64,000 bases of DNA. It comes from Monodelphis domestica. Taxonomy: Eukaryota > Chordata > Mammalia > Didelphimorphia > Didelphidae. The stretch covers positions 126,932,987-126,996,986 of the forward strand of contig NC_077231.1 of NCBI RefSeq assembly GCF_027887165.1, in the 5' to 3' direction. Every line of letters starts with the position of its first letter. The stretch's first letter is position 1. Under the pieces are notes generated by a model. It was given only the letters and a program-made list of their open reading frames with translations, was not told the DNA's origin and ran no database searches. A program made the position numbers and the translations under genes. Positions 33,525 to 47,130 of this stretch are shown here, in pieces.

Positions 33525-33830
33525 TTTAATCTTTAGATAAAATTCAGTGGAAAAATCTATCTAGACCAGGCTATGGTTTTGCTTCCTTTCTTTCAGTACC
33601 TGATTTGTGGCACTTTCAAATTTGCTCCTTATCTTTTCTTTCTTTCCTTAGCTCCCTAATTTTGTTATTTAGGTATTTTATAAAATTGGAAGAAGTCATC
33701 CATTTCCTTTTGCTGCCATAAAATGCTATATAGTAGTTTCTGATAGTTATTACTTTTCTCTTTTCATTGTGAATTGACTACTCTTATTTTGTATTTTTGT
33801 AATTTGATTTTTATTCTTTCGTCTTTGTCT
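33525..33830 (-). mobile_element. L1 ORF2 fragment, old
   Basis: 'tctatctagaccaggctatg' resembles the reverse complement of the L1 ORF2 block encoding SPGPDGF ('ccatctggtcctgg'). The following T-rich text ('gttatttaggtattttataa', 'cagtacctgatttgtgg') fits the next L1 segments. Strongly diverged. Confidence 0.45.
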
Positions 33831-35439
33831 CTGTGTGTCTCTGTCTCTCTATCCCTTTGTTTCTGTTTTCACCTATCTATGTACAAAGATTCCTCCATAT
33901 AATGAATTGACTGTAGGAGGTAGTAGGAATGGTGAAGATGGCTTATTCCTCCATTCTCACAAGAGTGTGTACATCTATAGCATTACTTTCTGCATGGTTC
34001 CCCTGAGCACTTGATTCAGCCTATGGTAGTTTAGATACTCACCTTCTCTGATCACTGCTTTCTGCAAATCTTCCTTATACTGTTAGGTCAAAGGTGTAGA
34101 CCTTGACTCCTTCCCATTAGAAGGTAGTTAGGAACTTCATGAGTTCTCAGATATGTTCATCACTATAAAACTGCCAGACATTGGAATATTGCAACCTTGG
34201 TGTGTTGCCTCTTCAGTACAAAGTCAAGAGCAATTTCCCTAAGGCTCCCTGCTCATCTCAACAAAGACAAGCTTTGCACTTTTAAGCATTCATTTCACAA
34301 AAACAAATTTAAAACAGATTTCAGTAACTTAAGTTTTGATTAGCATTATAATCTGTTGTGAGATTGATACCTAAAACATTCTAACCTAGTTTGGAGAACT
34401 GCTAATAAGGCATTTTTCATTACATCATGCTTCTACATTGTTCCAACAATTTTCCATACCTATCTGCTGGTAAATCAGGCAGTCTTGGGTCAATTTGTTT
34501 ATAAGGTCCATTTTTTCCAAGAATACTAGACAAATTCCTAAAAATTCCGCCACTGCTAACATTCAGCTCCAAACTAACAGGACTTAGTACTCCTAGACAT
34601 CTCAAATTAGTAAGGAGGGGGAGAAATACCCAATGAGGTCACAGTGTCCACCCTAGGCTCTGCAGATAAGAAACCTTGAAAACTGTACAATTGAGAGAAG
34701 GTGGAAGAGTGCTGGGTCTCCACATTTTGGAAACCATGAAACTAACACCACATGGTAGGGGATACAATGGGCTCCATGTTAGATAAATTGGTGTTGTTTG
34801 CAAGAACAGACCCCAAAATCTGAAAAAAAGTTTTAGGAAGAAAGTTATTTGGTAGAGGGGGAGAGAGCAGGGAAGGAGGTATGTATGGCTTCCTTTTGTA
34901 TAGGCTCTGTAATTATGTAAGATTTAGACCAGGGTGTCCCTATAGGAACCACATGTACACAGTTAAGTGAAATTGCCAGAAGGGAAACTTTAAAGCCAGG
35001 TAGATTGAAATAGATATGAGTAACTGTAAATATTTAATAAAAAATTGGGTGAAGGCAAAACACAAAAAGCAAGATTAGGTTGACTCATCGCAAGTCCTGG
35101 GCATGGTAACCCGAAACAAGAAGATTTAGTGGTGGATCCAGGATCTGGGAGAATCCAGGATACTTCCCGGCTATCTCTAGCATTCCTTGAGAGTTCCTGT
35201 GATCAGGCAACATTCCGGGTACAGGCAATATTTAATGACATAGAGCCGAATTTAAATTATTTAATATTTTTTCCTGTAAAATATAATAAATCATTTTTTC
35301 CACACAAGTCATGCTCCAAGGCCAGATTATATATAAATATTTTTATCATTATATAGTCAACAAGTATTTCCCAAATCAAGACTCTTACTCAACTTATTAT
35401 GCAGTAATTTTCCAATAACTGACAGCCACAGTAGCTGTC
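33831..35439. other. No gene seen; unique sequence
   Basis: Contains a short TC/TG-rich tract at 33830-33850. I found no clear repeat or coding frame in the rest. Confidence 0.4.
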
Positions 35440-35720
35440 ACCATGGATACTGGTTTGGAAAGGATCTCATGGGTCATCTATTTCAACCCATACACCCCAA
35501 AAGAATGCTTACTACAATATACTTGATAAGTGGTCAACAACCTTCTGTTTAAAGAATTCCAAGGAAAGAAAGGGAATCCATCATCTCTCAAGGCTAATGT
35601 TTTACTAGCAGATAGTTTGAATTATTAGCAAGTTTTCATGATGTTAAGCTTAAATTTGCCTCCCTGACTTGCTATTCCTTTGCTTCTGGTTATTCCCTCA
35701 GGATTTACTCATGTGGAACT
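35440..35720 (-). mobile_element. CR1/L3 LINE 3' region
   Basis: In reverse orientation, 'gataagtggtcaacaacctt' followed by 'ctgtttaaagaattcc' and then 'ttaaatttgcctccctgact' match the CR1/L3 order ('caagtggtcatccagcctctgcttgaagacc', 'aatctgcctccctgcaactt'). Confidence 0.7.
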
Positions 35721-37444
35721 TTGTTGTGCCAACAAGTTGAATTAAAGGAGTCCTTGCCATTTTTGTGATTCTCTATCAATGGGGTTATACTCTCTGAGAA
35801 ATTTGTTAGACTTACCAGTAGTAGGAAATACATTTAGGAAGAATTTTCAGCATTTAGATTTTATTGTTAATGAGTTTAGAGTCGGTTATTGTGGAAAGTT
35901 ATTAATCACAACCCTCAAAAGTCAGGTGTAGTTAAAACATACCTTGTATGTAGTGCTCTAGTAAAGCTAGCTCAAGCAAGAAGGATCTTTCAAATTTCCT
36001 GACACAGATATAATTATCTATTTACATAGAACCAGAAATGCAAATATTACCATTCTGGGCTGTGGTAATCATACATCGAAGAAGACATTGTTAAAGATAA
36101 GCACATTTCACTGTTGAAAGCTCCTTGGAAAAGGTAGAAGGGTAAGTCCCACTGGTGGTTTTGTCATTAATTCTGACATTTATTTGTAGTTAAGTGATGT
36201 ACCCAACAGATGTCTGATAAGTAGACAACTGTATAAAGCTTTAAAACTACAAAATATATCAATTATATAATTATAGTGTCCAAAGTAATTGAACCAAGGT
36301 CTCAGAGTAAATAGCCAGCAATGTGAATCTTCCAGAGGTGTGAAGATTAATTATACAGGAGAGAACTGTTTACAGACAAGGAATTAAGCTTTCACAGCAG
36401 CTCTAGAGAAGACTTTTGAATTAATGGCTAATTTCAAACAAAACATTTAATGGCACCACTCGAAATGATTCAGTAATAATTCAAATGGTTTAATTCTAAG
36501 CCACTTATGATTAAATTTCAAATATGCTAAAGTATTATTAGACATTTATGGGGGAAAATAATTTTTTTTCCTGCAAATTAAACATTTTTCCCTGACAATG
36601 ATTTCAGTTAAAATAAGGTCCGTGTTTCCTTTTAATTATAACCAAAACACTTACAAGGATAAAGTGGCAGCATGATCACTATTTCATTTTGGAGCCATTA
36701 TTACTGAAATACAAACTATCTCAATCTTTCTCCCTCCTTTGTACCCACCCCAAGGTTTTCTTTTTAATCCCATAAAAGCATCTGTCTTTGATTTCAAGTG
36801 GAGTACCTGCTGTGCAGGATGCAATGCAAATCCAATTTGTGTGTAACAAAACCAAATGGGTTGAAATGAACTCTGCATTTTAAAGATGTTTTTGTTTAAT
36901 CATTGCCATCGCTCCTCTTTAATGAATGCATAATCAAGTTAAACTTCAAGCAAGAAATGGAATGGCTCTTCTTAAAGAGAAAGCAAATCCTTGTGATATC
37001 CCTTATTGCAGATCCTCATCTCATTCCTGGGTTGGCAGGAAGAAATAACAAAAGTCTTCAAATGCATATTACTGTAAGCTGTTGGGAGCTAAGGAATGAG
37101 CAGCAGCATCGCTGCTCTTTTCTTCCCTCTTTAGAAATGGTACAAATTTGGGGTTGGAGGAAAGAAGAATAAGGAATTCCAGAGGCTTTCCTCTGGCACC
37201 GAGTTGCCATGACATTTCCGGACCTCAGATTGCCTACTTTAAGGTCAAGATGGGATTTTATATGTGCAAAGAGTAGTGAAGGAAGAGTCTCTTTTTAATG
37301 TACACGATTTAGAGTAAGAAGCGGGTTTGGAATCCTGCCAGTTCCATACAGTATGACTATTTTCTTCTCTCTGGGTTTAATCTTTATCATCATTAAGACA
37401 GAAGGAGCTGGACCAGGTAATTTTGAGGTCAGTTCCCAATCTAT
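35721..37444. other. No gene seen; AT-rich unique sequence
   Basis: No repeat recognised. 36150-36720 is dense in TAAT/ATTA words and free of identifiable transposons; see findings. Confidence 0.4.
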
Positions 37445-37655
37445 ACGAATGGGAAGGCTCCTAGTGTAGAGGAAAGAGAGCTGCATTTAGAGTCAAGAGA
37501 CCAGGATTTGAATTGTGGGTAAAACACCTCACTACTGGGAGTCTCAATTTTCTCATCTGTAAGATAGGGCTGAGAATAGCCATCCTACGGACCTCACAGA
37601 ATTGTCAAAAGAAGAGTGTTTTATAGAACTTAAAGTGCTGTATAAATGACTGCTT
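37445..37655 (+). mobile_element. MIR SINE
   Basis: Plus-strand MIR: 'tgtagaggaaagagagctgc', 'ccaggatttgaattgtgggt', 'caattttctcatctgtaaga' and the end 'ttaaagtgctgtataaatg'. Confidence 0.75.
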
Positions 37656-37739
37656 GGAACAGACCTGGGGTTTCAGTGGTATAGTCTCAAGAATGTCCCT
37701 TTACACAAATAGCTCAGGAACTGGTCTGCAATTTATAGT

Positions 37740-37990
37740 TTTGGAGAGTGGATGGGAGAAACTGAGGGGTTAAATGATTTGCCCAAAGGTCACATAGCCA
37801 ATATGTGATAGGCTGCCCCTAAAAATATTATAACAGATACCTTATTACATAGGGAATAGTTACAGATCTTAAGCCATTTTATACATGAAGAAATAGGTAC
37901 AAAGAGGTATCTCAGAGGCACAGACACTTGCCCACATTCACACCAGAGAGGTAACTAGATTTCAAATTTCTTAACTGAGCCCTAATTGTT
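37740..37990 (-). mobile_element. MIR-like fragments
   Basis: Two patches, 'ttaaatgatttgcccaaagg' (37770) and 'gaagaaataggtacaaagag' (37886), fit the reversed MIR core. They may be one broken copy. Confidence 0.4.
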
Positions 37991-39059
37991 TCCCCTTCTA
38001 CTTTCCCATTACTTTGTTGTACTACTAACTTACTTTCACTATTGTTCCAAAATAAAAGAGTGTGTCCTAGAAAAATTGTGAATTTTTCTGGCTGTTTTTT
38101 GGAGACAAGAATAAACTTATAGAAGCACTTAATGATAATCACTTTTTTTAAATAGAAAAGCTTGCTTGACTGGTGTCTGTGAATTATTCACTGTGAGCAA
38201 ACCTCTAAGTTATTCTTATACAAATGTAGATGCCCATAAAGGATTTCAAGAGTATCAAGAAGGACTTGCCCTCCATAAACAGTTATATAACAGATACTGT
38301 TAAAGTGATTGAAATTCTTTCACTTGGAATTAATTCTTTTGGGAGAATACTACTTTTTCCTGTTTAAAAACCAAACAAAACAAACAATATCCAAGGAGTG
38401 AACCTGCCAAGAGTAAATCCACTGCTAAAAATTATGATGCCATTCTGAATCATTAATTTCTTTCTTCATTTACTTTGAGGATGTTTTTAATTAATGTGAG
38501 ATCTTTATCACCACCTCCTTCTTCATGCCTTAGAAGACTATTTTATGGAATAATTGGTCCATAATAATCAGAACCTGTCAGCCAGTTTTCTGATGATGGA
38601 CTTCTCCAAATTTAGCTAGGCTTGTCCTTAGAAGATACATGTATATACATATATTTAGGACTGGGAACATGCTCTACATCTTTGCAGATTTGTGGGACTT
38701 GGCAGACATGGGCCATATATAAGCTTTGGGAACTCGAGATCACCTTTACGTTAGGATGTGGTCTGATTAATATAGCCATCAACAATTGTATGTGATTTTC
38801 CTATCTTGGTTTATTTTCCACATCTGGAAAATAAGTGGATTATGCTTCATGAATTCTAAGACTCAATCACATTTGATTCATGAATTTATCATATTGCTCT
38901 ACAGTCTTGATAGCCTCCTATGAAGAGGGTTCTTTAAAAGAAAAATGTTAATTTTACTTTTGGTGAATAGGGAAGAATAAGTCTAGAAGGCAGATCTGGG
39001 TAAGAAAAGAAATCAGAAGATGTGGGTAGCTGAGGAACAGCATGAGGACAAGAGATAAT
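37991..39059. other. No gene seen
   Basis: AT-rich unique sequence with no recognised features. Confidence 0.4.
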
Positions 39060-40600
39060 ATGAAAAATGAACTGAAGGGCAACAAGGTCAATTTTTTGCC
39101 TGTTTAAAATATTTTTTCCTTAAGATGGCTGACCCATTCTAAAGCCACTGAGATGCCAAAAAAAAAAAAAAAGATTAGTGTAATGGACTAGTTAAAGAAA
39201 AATCCAAAATAATTGAAATCAATAACCAAATACTCAGTAAACTCCCAAGTAAATGGCAAGAATTACTGGGATAATAAAAAAAATTAGTCTGGAAGAATAA
39301 TAACACCAAAAAATTAGAAGAAAATGAGCTCTGGAATGTTTCACAGCTATAGATAGAAAGTGCATTATTAAAGAAACTAAAGATAGGGGCAATTACAGAA
39401 GATAAAATAGAAAAATTTTGTGACATGAAATTGAAAAATCTTTTGCATGAACAAAAATAATATACATAGGTTAATGGAAAGAATTGACTGAGAGGAAATA
39501 AAGGAGGAAATGAAATAAATATCAAGCTTCATAGATAGGATTTTCTATTAAGGCAACATATACAACTAAGAAATATATGATGATAAGTCATTCTCCAATA
39601 AATAATTGGACAAAGCATAAGAATAATTAGTTCTCCAATGAAAAAAAATTGAACTATTAACAATCATAAGAAAGAAGTCTCTAAATTAAAGCAAATTAGA
39701 ACAAATATGAGTTTTTTAACATGGCAAATACAACAAAAGATAGAAATGAAGTTGGAGTGGAGATTGTGATACAGATACATAATTAGTGGAGTTGTGAATT
39801 ATTCCAACTATTTTGGAAAGCAATTTAGAAAGTGCCTGAAACATTTATATCTCAATTTAGAGCTTCCATAATTAGATACATGCCCCAATAAGGTCAATGA
39901 CAAAAAGAAACCACCCCAAAATATATATCGCAACACTTTAAAATAGCAAATAACTAGAACCAAAGTAAATGTTCACTATTTGGGGAATGATTAAACAATT
40001 GTGATACAAGAACATAATTAAGGAAGCAGCTGGGTAGTTCAGTGGATTGAGAGCCAGGCTTAGAGACAGGAGGTCCTGGGTTCAAATTTGAACTCTGACA
40101 CTTCATAGCTGTGTGACCCCTAGATTTTACAGTGATTCCATGATGGAAGGTAAGGGTTGGAAAAAAATGTAATTAAAAGTCTTGTGTTAAGAAATGAGAT
40201 TGATGAATACAGGAAATCATAAGAAGACATAAATATACAAAAAAATAACTAAACAGAACCAGAAAAACAATAAACACAATGACAGTAATGTAAATTGAAA
40301 GAAAAGTAACAAAATAATTGAAGTTTAATTCTTAAAATTATAATGATCAAGGCTCAACCCTTGAGTTTTTGCAGAAATGAATATGGATAAAGAACATTTT
40401 ATATTATGTCAGACTGTTTGCTGAATTTTCCCAGCTTTGTTTTTTATTCTTTGTTATAAGGAATAGCTTTCTGGGAAGTGGGGGAGGAAGGGATAGCTTA
40501 GAAAACAGTAAAAAACCAAATATATGAATATACATTATAAAGGCACAAACTTTTGGTCTATGAATTTCATATTGACTTTGTTGCTGTGGTACCCATTGAC
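39060..40600 (+). mobile_element. Old L1 LINE with a SINE insertion
   Basis: 39170-39560 resembles an L1 internal, A-rich coding region. 'gtggagttgtgaattattcc' followed by 'aactattttggaaagcaatt' (39786-39830) is the same L1 ORF2 block as at 11195-11240 and 54820-54863. 'tatttggggaatgattaaac' is the GEWLNK block. The 3' UTR runs to about 40540. Heavily decayed. Confidence 0.6.
40021..40165 (+). mobile_element. WALLSI/SINE1_MD-like tRNA SINE, shortened
   Basis: The head 'gcagctgggtagttcagtgg' and B box 'gggttcaaatttg' are well kept. The body is shorter than in the full-length copy at 32668, jumping from 'gctgtgtgacccc' to 'gattccatgatggaagg'. A short 'taattaa' repeat flanks it. It sits inside the old L1. 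Confidence 0.88.
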
Positions 40601-43600
40601 ATTGTCTGCCCCCATGAAATTTCTAGCCCAGATTGGGGATGACTTAGCAGGGATTTATGTGCCAGACAGAGAGTTAGACTAGATGTCCTCTAGCACCCCT
40701 TCCAGCTCTTGAGATTCTGATTCTGTAAGTGTTCTTGAGTAAGGCACTTCAGCTCTTCATTCATAGATTGCTTGTTTTAAAAGGGTAACACATCTTCCCT
40801 GCTGACTGTCCCATTGATGAGATTATTTCTGTTAAGTGTTTTGATCTTTTCAAATGAAAGGAACTAAATAAACATAAAGGGCTCTTTTGAATCTTTAGTG
40901 TCCTGCTTTAGGAAGTCCTGCATTCGGGAAAGGTTGTTTCTGTGGCTAACTCTATCTGCCTTTAAAAGAGATTTAATATCTGAATTACTCATAGAATATA
41001 AAAATAAAGACCCAAATAGAGTATTTTAAAGGAACCACCAATTTTAAAAAATGTTGCTATAAAAACTTCTCACTTTCCTGAGCATACTATTTAGATTAAT
41101 ATGTAATATCATGTGCCCTAAAAAGAATAAAGATCACTAGTTTTGTTAAAGCTGAAGATATCACTAGTAGGAAGATACCATTATGGCACATTTAATAATG
41201 ATTTTGCAAACTAGTATAGAGCCTCTGATGCTGTGACCCAGGTGTTATTATTCAGAGGTTTGTAATTCCTTTTGACCTCCACCTGGGAGTGCCTTCTGTA
41301 TCACTGCATTCTCTTAGGCTGACACCACTTCAGGTCCCATGACTATCATGCCTTTTCCCCAGAACTTCTTCCCTACTGATGCTACCTGTCTCAGTTGTGC
41401 TGCCCCGCCTCAAGACACTCACTACAAAGGATGCTCAGGCAGTGCTCATGAGCTCTTGTCTCTCCTCAGCAACTTTGAACTCTTTGAGGGCATGAATAAT
41501 GTCTTGCACCTCTTTTTTGTTTCATGGCACTGGGCACAGTTTCCTATGTAGAATAAATTTTCATTAAATGATTGCCAGTTGTAACAGTTGATGTTTCTTA
41601 TTTCATAGCCCCTTTCCTTTTTCTCCCTCAGTGTAACCATCTAAAGGGGCTCTTTGTTAGATTCAAGATCTGCAAAATGACAATAAGAAACTTTGAATCA
41701 ATTTATTTCCTCTGTCTTTTGCCCACCCTATCTACCCCTCCCACCATGTACTAAAGACAACCAATTCCTACCTTTTCTTCTCTAATTTTTGTGATCCAGC
41801 TGATCGCTTTGCCTAGGAGGGAAGGCTTTCTTCCCTCCAACTTCTCCCCAAACTATCATCCCTATTCAGATGAATGTTAGTCTTCCTCACTTTTTATCAA
41901 CCCCTTCTTTCCACCTTGTTCTCTACAACCCTCCCTGTTGCTAACAAATTCCCCTATGTTGTCCTACATATTTCTTCTCTCACATTCCTTCCATATTTTG
42001 GTGCTTACTGAAAGTTTTCTTCTAAAGACTCTCTTAAGACTGTTTTCTCTCCAGATATCCAAGGGTAGGAGCAGTAGGGGTTAATATAGTACTTGATACT
42101 CAGTGTCATTTTCTGACCCTCCTTCTGCTGTTATCTCTAAAGCAAGTAGATTTTCTCCCTTAAAATGTACTCCATTTCCTTCAGAATGAAGACAATAAGT
42201 CTGCATTGGACCTTTGGGTTACTCTTCCTTCTTTGTGGAGGAGGAGAAGCCAGTAGTAGTCCAAAATCTTCTTTTCTATCCTTGCCCTTGATGAGCTTAC
42301 TGACTTCCCAGTTCTCTACTCTCCTCAACTCCCATAACTTCCATCTTTAGCCTACCTCCATATATACAAAACTAGTAATAATTAATTTTTCATAATCCCC
42401 ACTCAAGGAACTTTGTTCGAGTTGCTGGAATTCCTTGTTATGCTCCCGAAAATAGACATTATTCTCTCACTAATGCATTTCTTCCTAGTTAAAAGATGAG
42501 AGCCGTAGGCTCAAAATTCCATCCCTGTTTAAACTGCCAATCAGAAGATTCATTTGATAGTTGCCTATTCTTCATCTCCTGAGACTAAAGGGTCACAAAA
42601 GGTAGCAAATTGAGTCATTTAAAAACAGTCATACAGAAAGCAATTTTTTTCTGAAGAAGGAAGTGGCATGTAGTTCAAATATATTGGGCAATTTCTGAAT
42701 GATGGACCTTGACAATTAGATTGATGAAATAAGATATCATATGTAAGGCATTTTGCAAAACATAAAGCTCTACATAAGTGCTAGCCATTATGAAGCTTGT
42801 TGGAGATATATGCTCAACAACCTACTTTCTGGAGGTCATTGGGAAAATCATTGGCCTCTAAAGAGTAGCATAACAAACTACTTGGAAAGGATGATTCACA
42901 AATAAGAGAAATAAATAAGGCCTTGGAAAATCAGTAGCTTGAAGCATATAACAGAAGAATGTATATCAAAAGTGAACAAGGCATGAAGATTTGCAAGTCC
43001 TTTTTTTACTCGGGGATTCAGTTGCTATCAATCTGCATGGCCACTGGATGTCCCCAGTCTTCCTCAAATGTAGCTGAGGGATCGTTTAACTGACAGTTGC
43101 ATTTTTTTCAGAAAACAATTAAAAATATTTCACTAGTAGAGCACATGTTTGACCATGTTACGTGTATTGCTAACAGCAAAATGACTTTCAAAAGGAAATG
43201 AGTTTTAGAGAAGGATATGTTAGTAAATATTTAACAACCAGATCTCCAAAAAACATATGGCATACTTTTAAGCTTAATTTGCATTATTAAGATTTTCTCA
43301 ATCACTTCTTTAAACATAGATATCAACAAAACAATAAATTAAGTCTTGATTTGTACTTTGCTGATTTTCAAAATATAAATGCTCCTTTACACTGAAAAGT
43401 GCTCTTTGGAGACCTTTGGGAGCTGGTTCCATCTAGTTTCAGCACACCCCTAGTTGTAGACCAAATTCATTGGAAGGGAACTTTGCTAAAATAAATCTTT
43501 CATCATGTTATTTGGTGTCATAGTTTATTTAATAGACTTCTACTTCTTTTCACTATAAAATTCTTAAGATGCTCTGAGAAGGATGCTGAATGTTGGAGGA

Positions 43601-43779
43601 GCTTACTGATGTTGCAAATATAGATGGATCATGAGGGAGCCAGGGTAATATGGAAGGGCTTCTGATGAATACAGACCTCCCAGCCTATTTTTTGTGTGTA
43701 ATTTCCTTTCTTTTCCCCTGAGGCATCATTCTTTTCTAGACATACTTTAAAAGTCAAGTCAAGGGTATGTAGTTCAGGC
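40601..43779. other. No gene seen; unique or very old sequence
   Basis: Possible traces only: CR1/MIR-like 'agttagactagatgtcctct' at 40672, an L2-like 3' end near 41475-41570, and a MIR-like tail at 42715-42800. 41560-42440 is pyrimidine-rich and may be a decayed L2 5' part. Small frames here (for example 41339-41551) have no gene context. Confidence 0.35.
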
Positions 43780-43910
43780 ATTCATTTTATAGTTAAAATT
43801 TATGTAATACTTGATTTGATCTTCATAACAACTCTGGAAGGTAAGTGCTATAATTGCACCCTTTTAAAGAAGAGGAAACTGAGACATCAGTGTCATTGGA
43901 AAATGAACCT
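43780..43910 (-). mobile_element. MIR fragment
   Basis: 'gatcttcataacaactctgg' followed by 'agaagaggaaactgagacat' is the reversed MIR core. Confidence 0.6.
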
Positions 43911-44616
43911 AAAATTTTTATCAACAAGTTGAGTTAAATTCAATAGTATCCAGGACAACAGTAGTTCAGAGTTAACTTTTAAAAAGGAATTTAATATTTT
44001 GTTTAGGAGACATCTTTAGGGTCACACCAAAGTTTTCACAGGGAGCAACATGAACTTTCTAACTTGATAGAGCACATTTCATGCCTATACTATGGGTACT
44101 GCCTGTGCTTCCCTTCCATATTTCCCCCTAGTTAAAAATATTTTGTATCTACAAATAACTACAGCATGCCTTTATAGACCCATACTGATTCTCTGGGGGA
44201 CCCTGGAACATTCCACAATTTTAGGAGTTCACACAATGTAGCACTTGATGTTTTATTTGTATACCTTCACAAGTACTATTTTATTGCTTCAAAGAGTTTT
44301 CAGTAGACTTTGAAATTCTTTCATGAATGTCTTCTTCACTCCCAAATTCAATAAATTAATGACCGGTCAGTCAAAATTTCTAGTTATTCCATCATGTATA
44401 TAGGAGCACCCCTTATTTCACATAGGAGCATCTCTGCAGGTGAACTACCCCAGGTTTAAGTTACTTTGGAAGTTCTCACAGACTTAAAAATCTCAAGAAC
44501 CCCCCATCATTTACTTGATAAAGGACACATATTCAAAGACAAAGTTTAATGTACTATCATATTAGGAAAGTAGCAATAAAATAATAGAACATTTCACCTA
44601 TAAACCTGAGGTATGG

Positions 44617-44617
<1 letters not shown>
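43911..44617. other. No gene seen
   Basis: Unique sequence with no recognised features. Confidence 0.35.
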
Positions 44618-44699
<82 letters not shown>

Positions 44700-44795
44700 C
44701 CCCTCACTCTTTCTTTCTCTCCTTCCCCCTTCTCTCCCTCCCTCCCTCCTCACTTTCTCTCTCTCTTCCTTCCCCTTCCCTTCCTCTCTCTCTAC
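44618..44795. repeat. (CT)n microsatellite with a pyrimidine-rich extension
   Basis: A near-pure CT run at about 44618-44690 is followed by about 100 bases of almost pure pyrimidine (CCCTC, TTTC and CTTCC units). The RE-rich and SL-rich open frames over it are artefacts of the repeat. Confidence 0.95.
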
Positions 44796-46914
44796 CAAAT
44801 TCAGACACACATGCACACATACATCACTGGGAAGGACTACAACTATAGAATACTTGAAGCAAACTATATAGGGAACATATGGCCAGGTCACACGTGGAAG
44901 GGCATATTCACAGGGAGTACATATATCTAGTGTGCATGCATAGAGGAACACACTTATTGGGAACATGTGGACACAGGGTACATGTATGTATAAGTAATTT
45001 CTGTCTCTAACAGAGCAGGGATGCTCATATATTTTGCTTATGCTGTCATGCCATATATGCCAGCTGGACTTGCTTTTTACTCATTGTGCATGACATGTAC
45101 TTGTCTTTACTGGATGTGTAGTTTCTGTGAGCATTGCTCTCTGTTGGTTTTGCATAATTCTTTGCAGGAATGACTCCACTGAGAACGAGGCTATAAAGTT
45201 TTGCTTCCACCTTCTGCTTTCAGTTGGAGTCCTCACATGAGGTGCTATATCTTCCCATTAGAGGAACATTGGGCTGACATTACTCTTTTAGTTTAATGCC
45301 CAGAGACTCATGTTTTAACTTTTGGAGTAGATCAGCCTTTTGCATACCCAGTATCAGGTTGGAGGAAAGTTTTACTGTTCCACCCCCACCCTAATTCTGA
45401 GATACTACCATCAGAGCATCTAGAATGATAAACTTTTGGAACATTATCAACCAAGTAATTACAGTAGGCATTTCTAATTTTTTAACCTCGATTTTCTGCT
45501 TACAAAGGACTGTATGTCTGTACCAAGTATCTCTCTCTGTTTTAGGATTAGAAAATCTAGGATTTTCTATTAGAACTCTATTGGATTAATTCTATAATTA
45601 ATTTATAATCTATAATACGGATTACAATATATAATCTATAATAATTCCAAAAGATTAATACCTGATTGCCAAATCAGAAACATTTTAGGGATTTCTCTTC
45701 TCCCTTATATCAAAATGTCAAGACTCGTTTGATTTTGAGGCTTCTATGTTTCCTTAACTTTGAGACTTTTTTTGGTCTCTCATGAGAATGAAGAGGAAAA
45801 GGCAAAAAACCAAAATCTACTTGAAGGCATTGACTACCATCTTCATTCTTGGTTTCAAATATCTGCCTCTATTTTGTATAAGTGACTGAGGGGGAGTGGA
45901 GAATAGCTGTGGAAGTGGATCTTGCATTCATAGTAGAAGACATTGAGGATAGAGAGGGGATTTTCTTTTCCCACTCACTGGCCATGCCATCAGGGCTACT
46001 GAACCAGTAGGAGGCATTGCAACCAGCAGAGAACAGAGAAATACATGCTGAAGACAGACACAGAGACAGAGACAGTCATCCAAGGGAGGAAACTGCTCCA
46101 GGGATTGCCCTGGCAATCAAGAACTAAACTATAGAAAGGAACAGAAATTGGGAATCCAGTTGAGCGTCTTGGCCAGCAGAAATGTCAAAATCCAAAGGAA
46201 GCTAATGGAGGATTCCACACATGGAGAAAGGGAGTCCTGGTCTTACAGTACCAGGAGTTGTAAGTTAATTTTGACATACATGTATCCTGCAAGTATTCCT
46301 CCCCATTTGTACTTAAGGTGTGTTCCCACTCTTCCCATGAGGGCTATCTAGATTTGTGGGAAAGTAGGCTTTAGCTTTGTGAGTATAAAGGGTTTGTGGC
46401 TATTGCTTTTACTATGCCAGCTGAGTAAATATCTGTATAAAAAGTTTATTGAGTCCACTGGATGATTGTTAATGGGAAGCATACCAGTGACTTAGCTGTA
46501 GTTTTAGAAGGGTGATCACCGGGAGTGAGTTTATCAGGAGGCAGCAGGAGCAGGAAGAATCCTCTGGTCAGTTTTGAGAAACCCACAGAGTTCCCAGGCC
46601 AGGTAGCAACAGGAAGAACAGCTCTTCTTGATAGGTGAGGTGTAGCCTGTGACAGGAGTATGATATCTATGAATTCTTCAAGGCTGACATGGTATCTAGT
46701 TTGGCAAAAGTGAAGTCGAGGATGAGGGGATAATTTAGTTTTGATTCTAACTGGACTTGCAGCCATGTGGAATTAAAGGATATATAGCAAATCTTAGAGG
46801 AGATTTGGAGGCAAATCTCAGTCTTCTTTCTGGGTTCTATTTAGAGTGAAGGGAATTTTAAGATACAAGCACTGAGAGGCAGAGTCTCCAGAGCAGAATG
46901 TTAGAAGGTTTTTT
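44796..46914. other. No gene seen; unique sequence, possible LTR-like patch
   Basis: Around 46300-46470 the text 'gtataaagggtttgtggcta...' has a faint LTR-like look, but ends and signals are not clear. A short AT-rich, 'ataat'-rich patch occurs at 45585-45650. No coding support. Confidence 0.3.
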
Positions 46915-47130
46915 ACCACTGTTAATGCACATTTTTATATTGTGCTTCTTGAAACTCTTCCCTTAAAACAGCCATATGAAGTGAATATCATTATTATTGT
47001 CCTCATTTTACAAATGAGGAAGGTGAAACTGGGGGAAGTTAACTGACTTTCCAGAAATGCATGCTTAGAGAATCATTGAGGTGGGACCTGAACTCTGGTT
47101 TCTTGACTCCCTGTCAAATCACCCCCCCCC
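46915..47130 (-). mobile_element. MIR core-SINE
   Basis: 'cctcattttacaaatgagga' followed by 'gaagttaactgactttccag' and the head-side 'ggacctgaactctggtttct' give reversed MIR order. Confidence 0.75.

Noticed and set aside
41339-41551. 70-codon frame with a gene-like look
   Set aside because: No start context, splice sites or domain; its 3' part resembles an old L2 tail.
44598-44966. Arg-Glu repeat protein
   Set aside because: Produced by the GA strand of the CT microsatellite.
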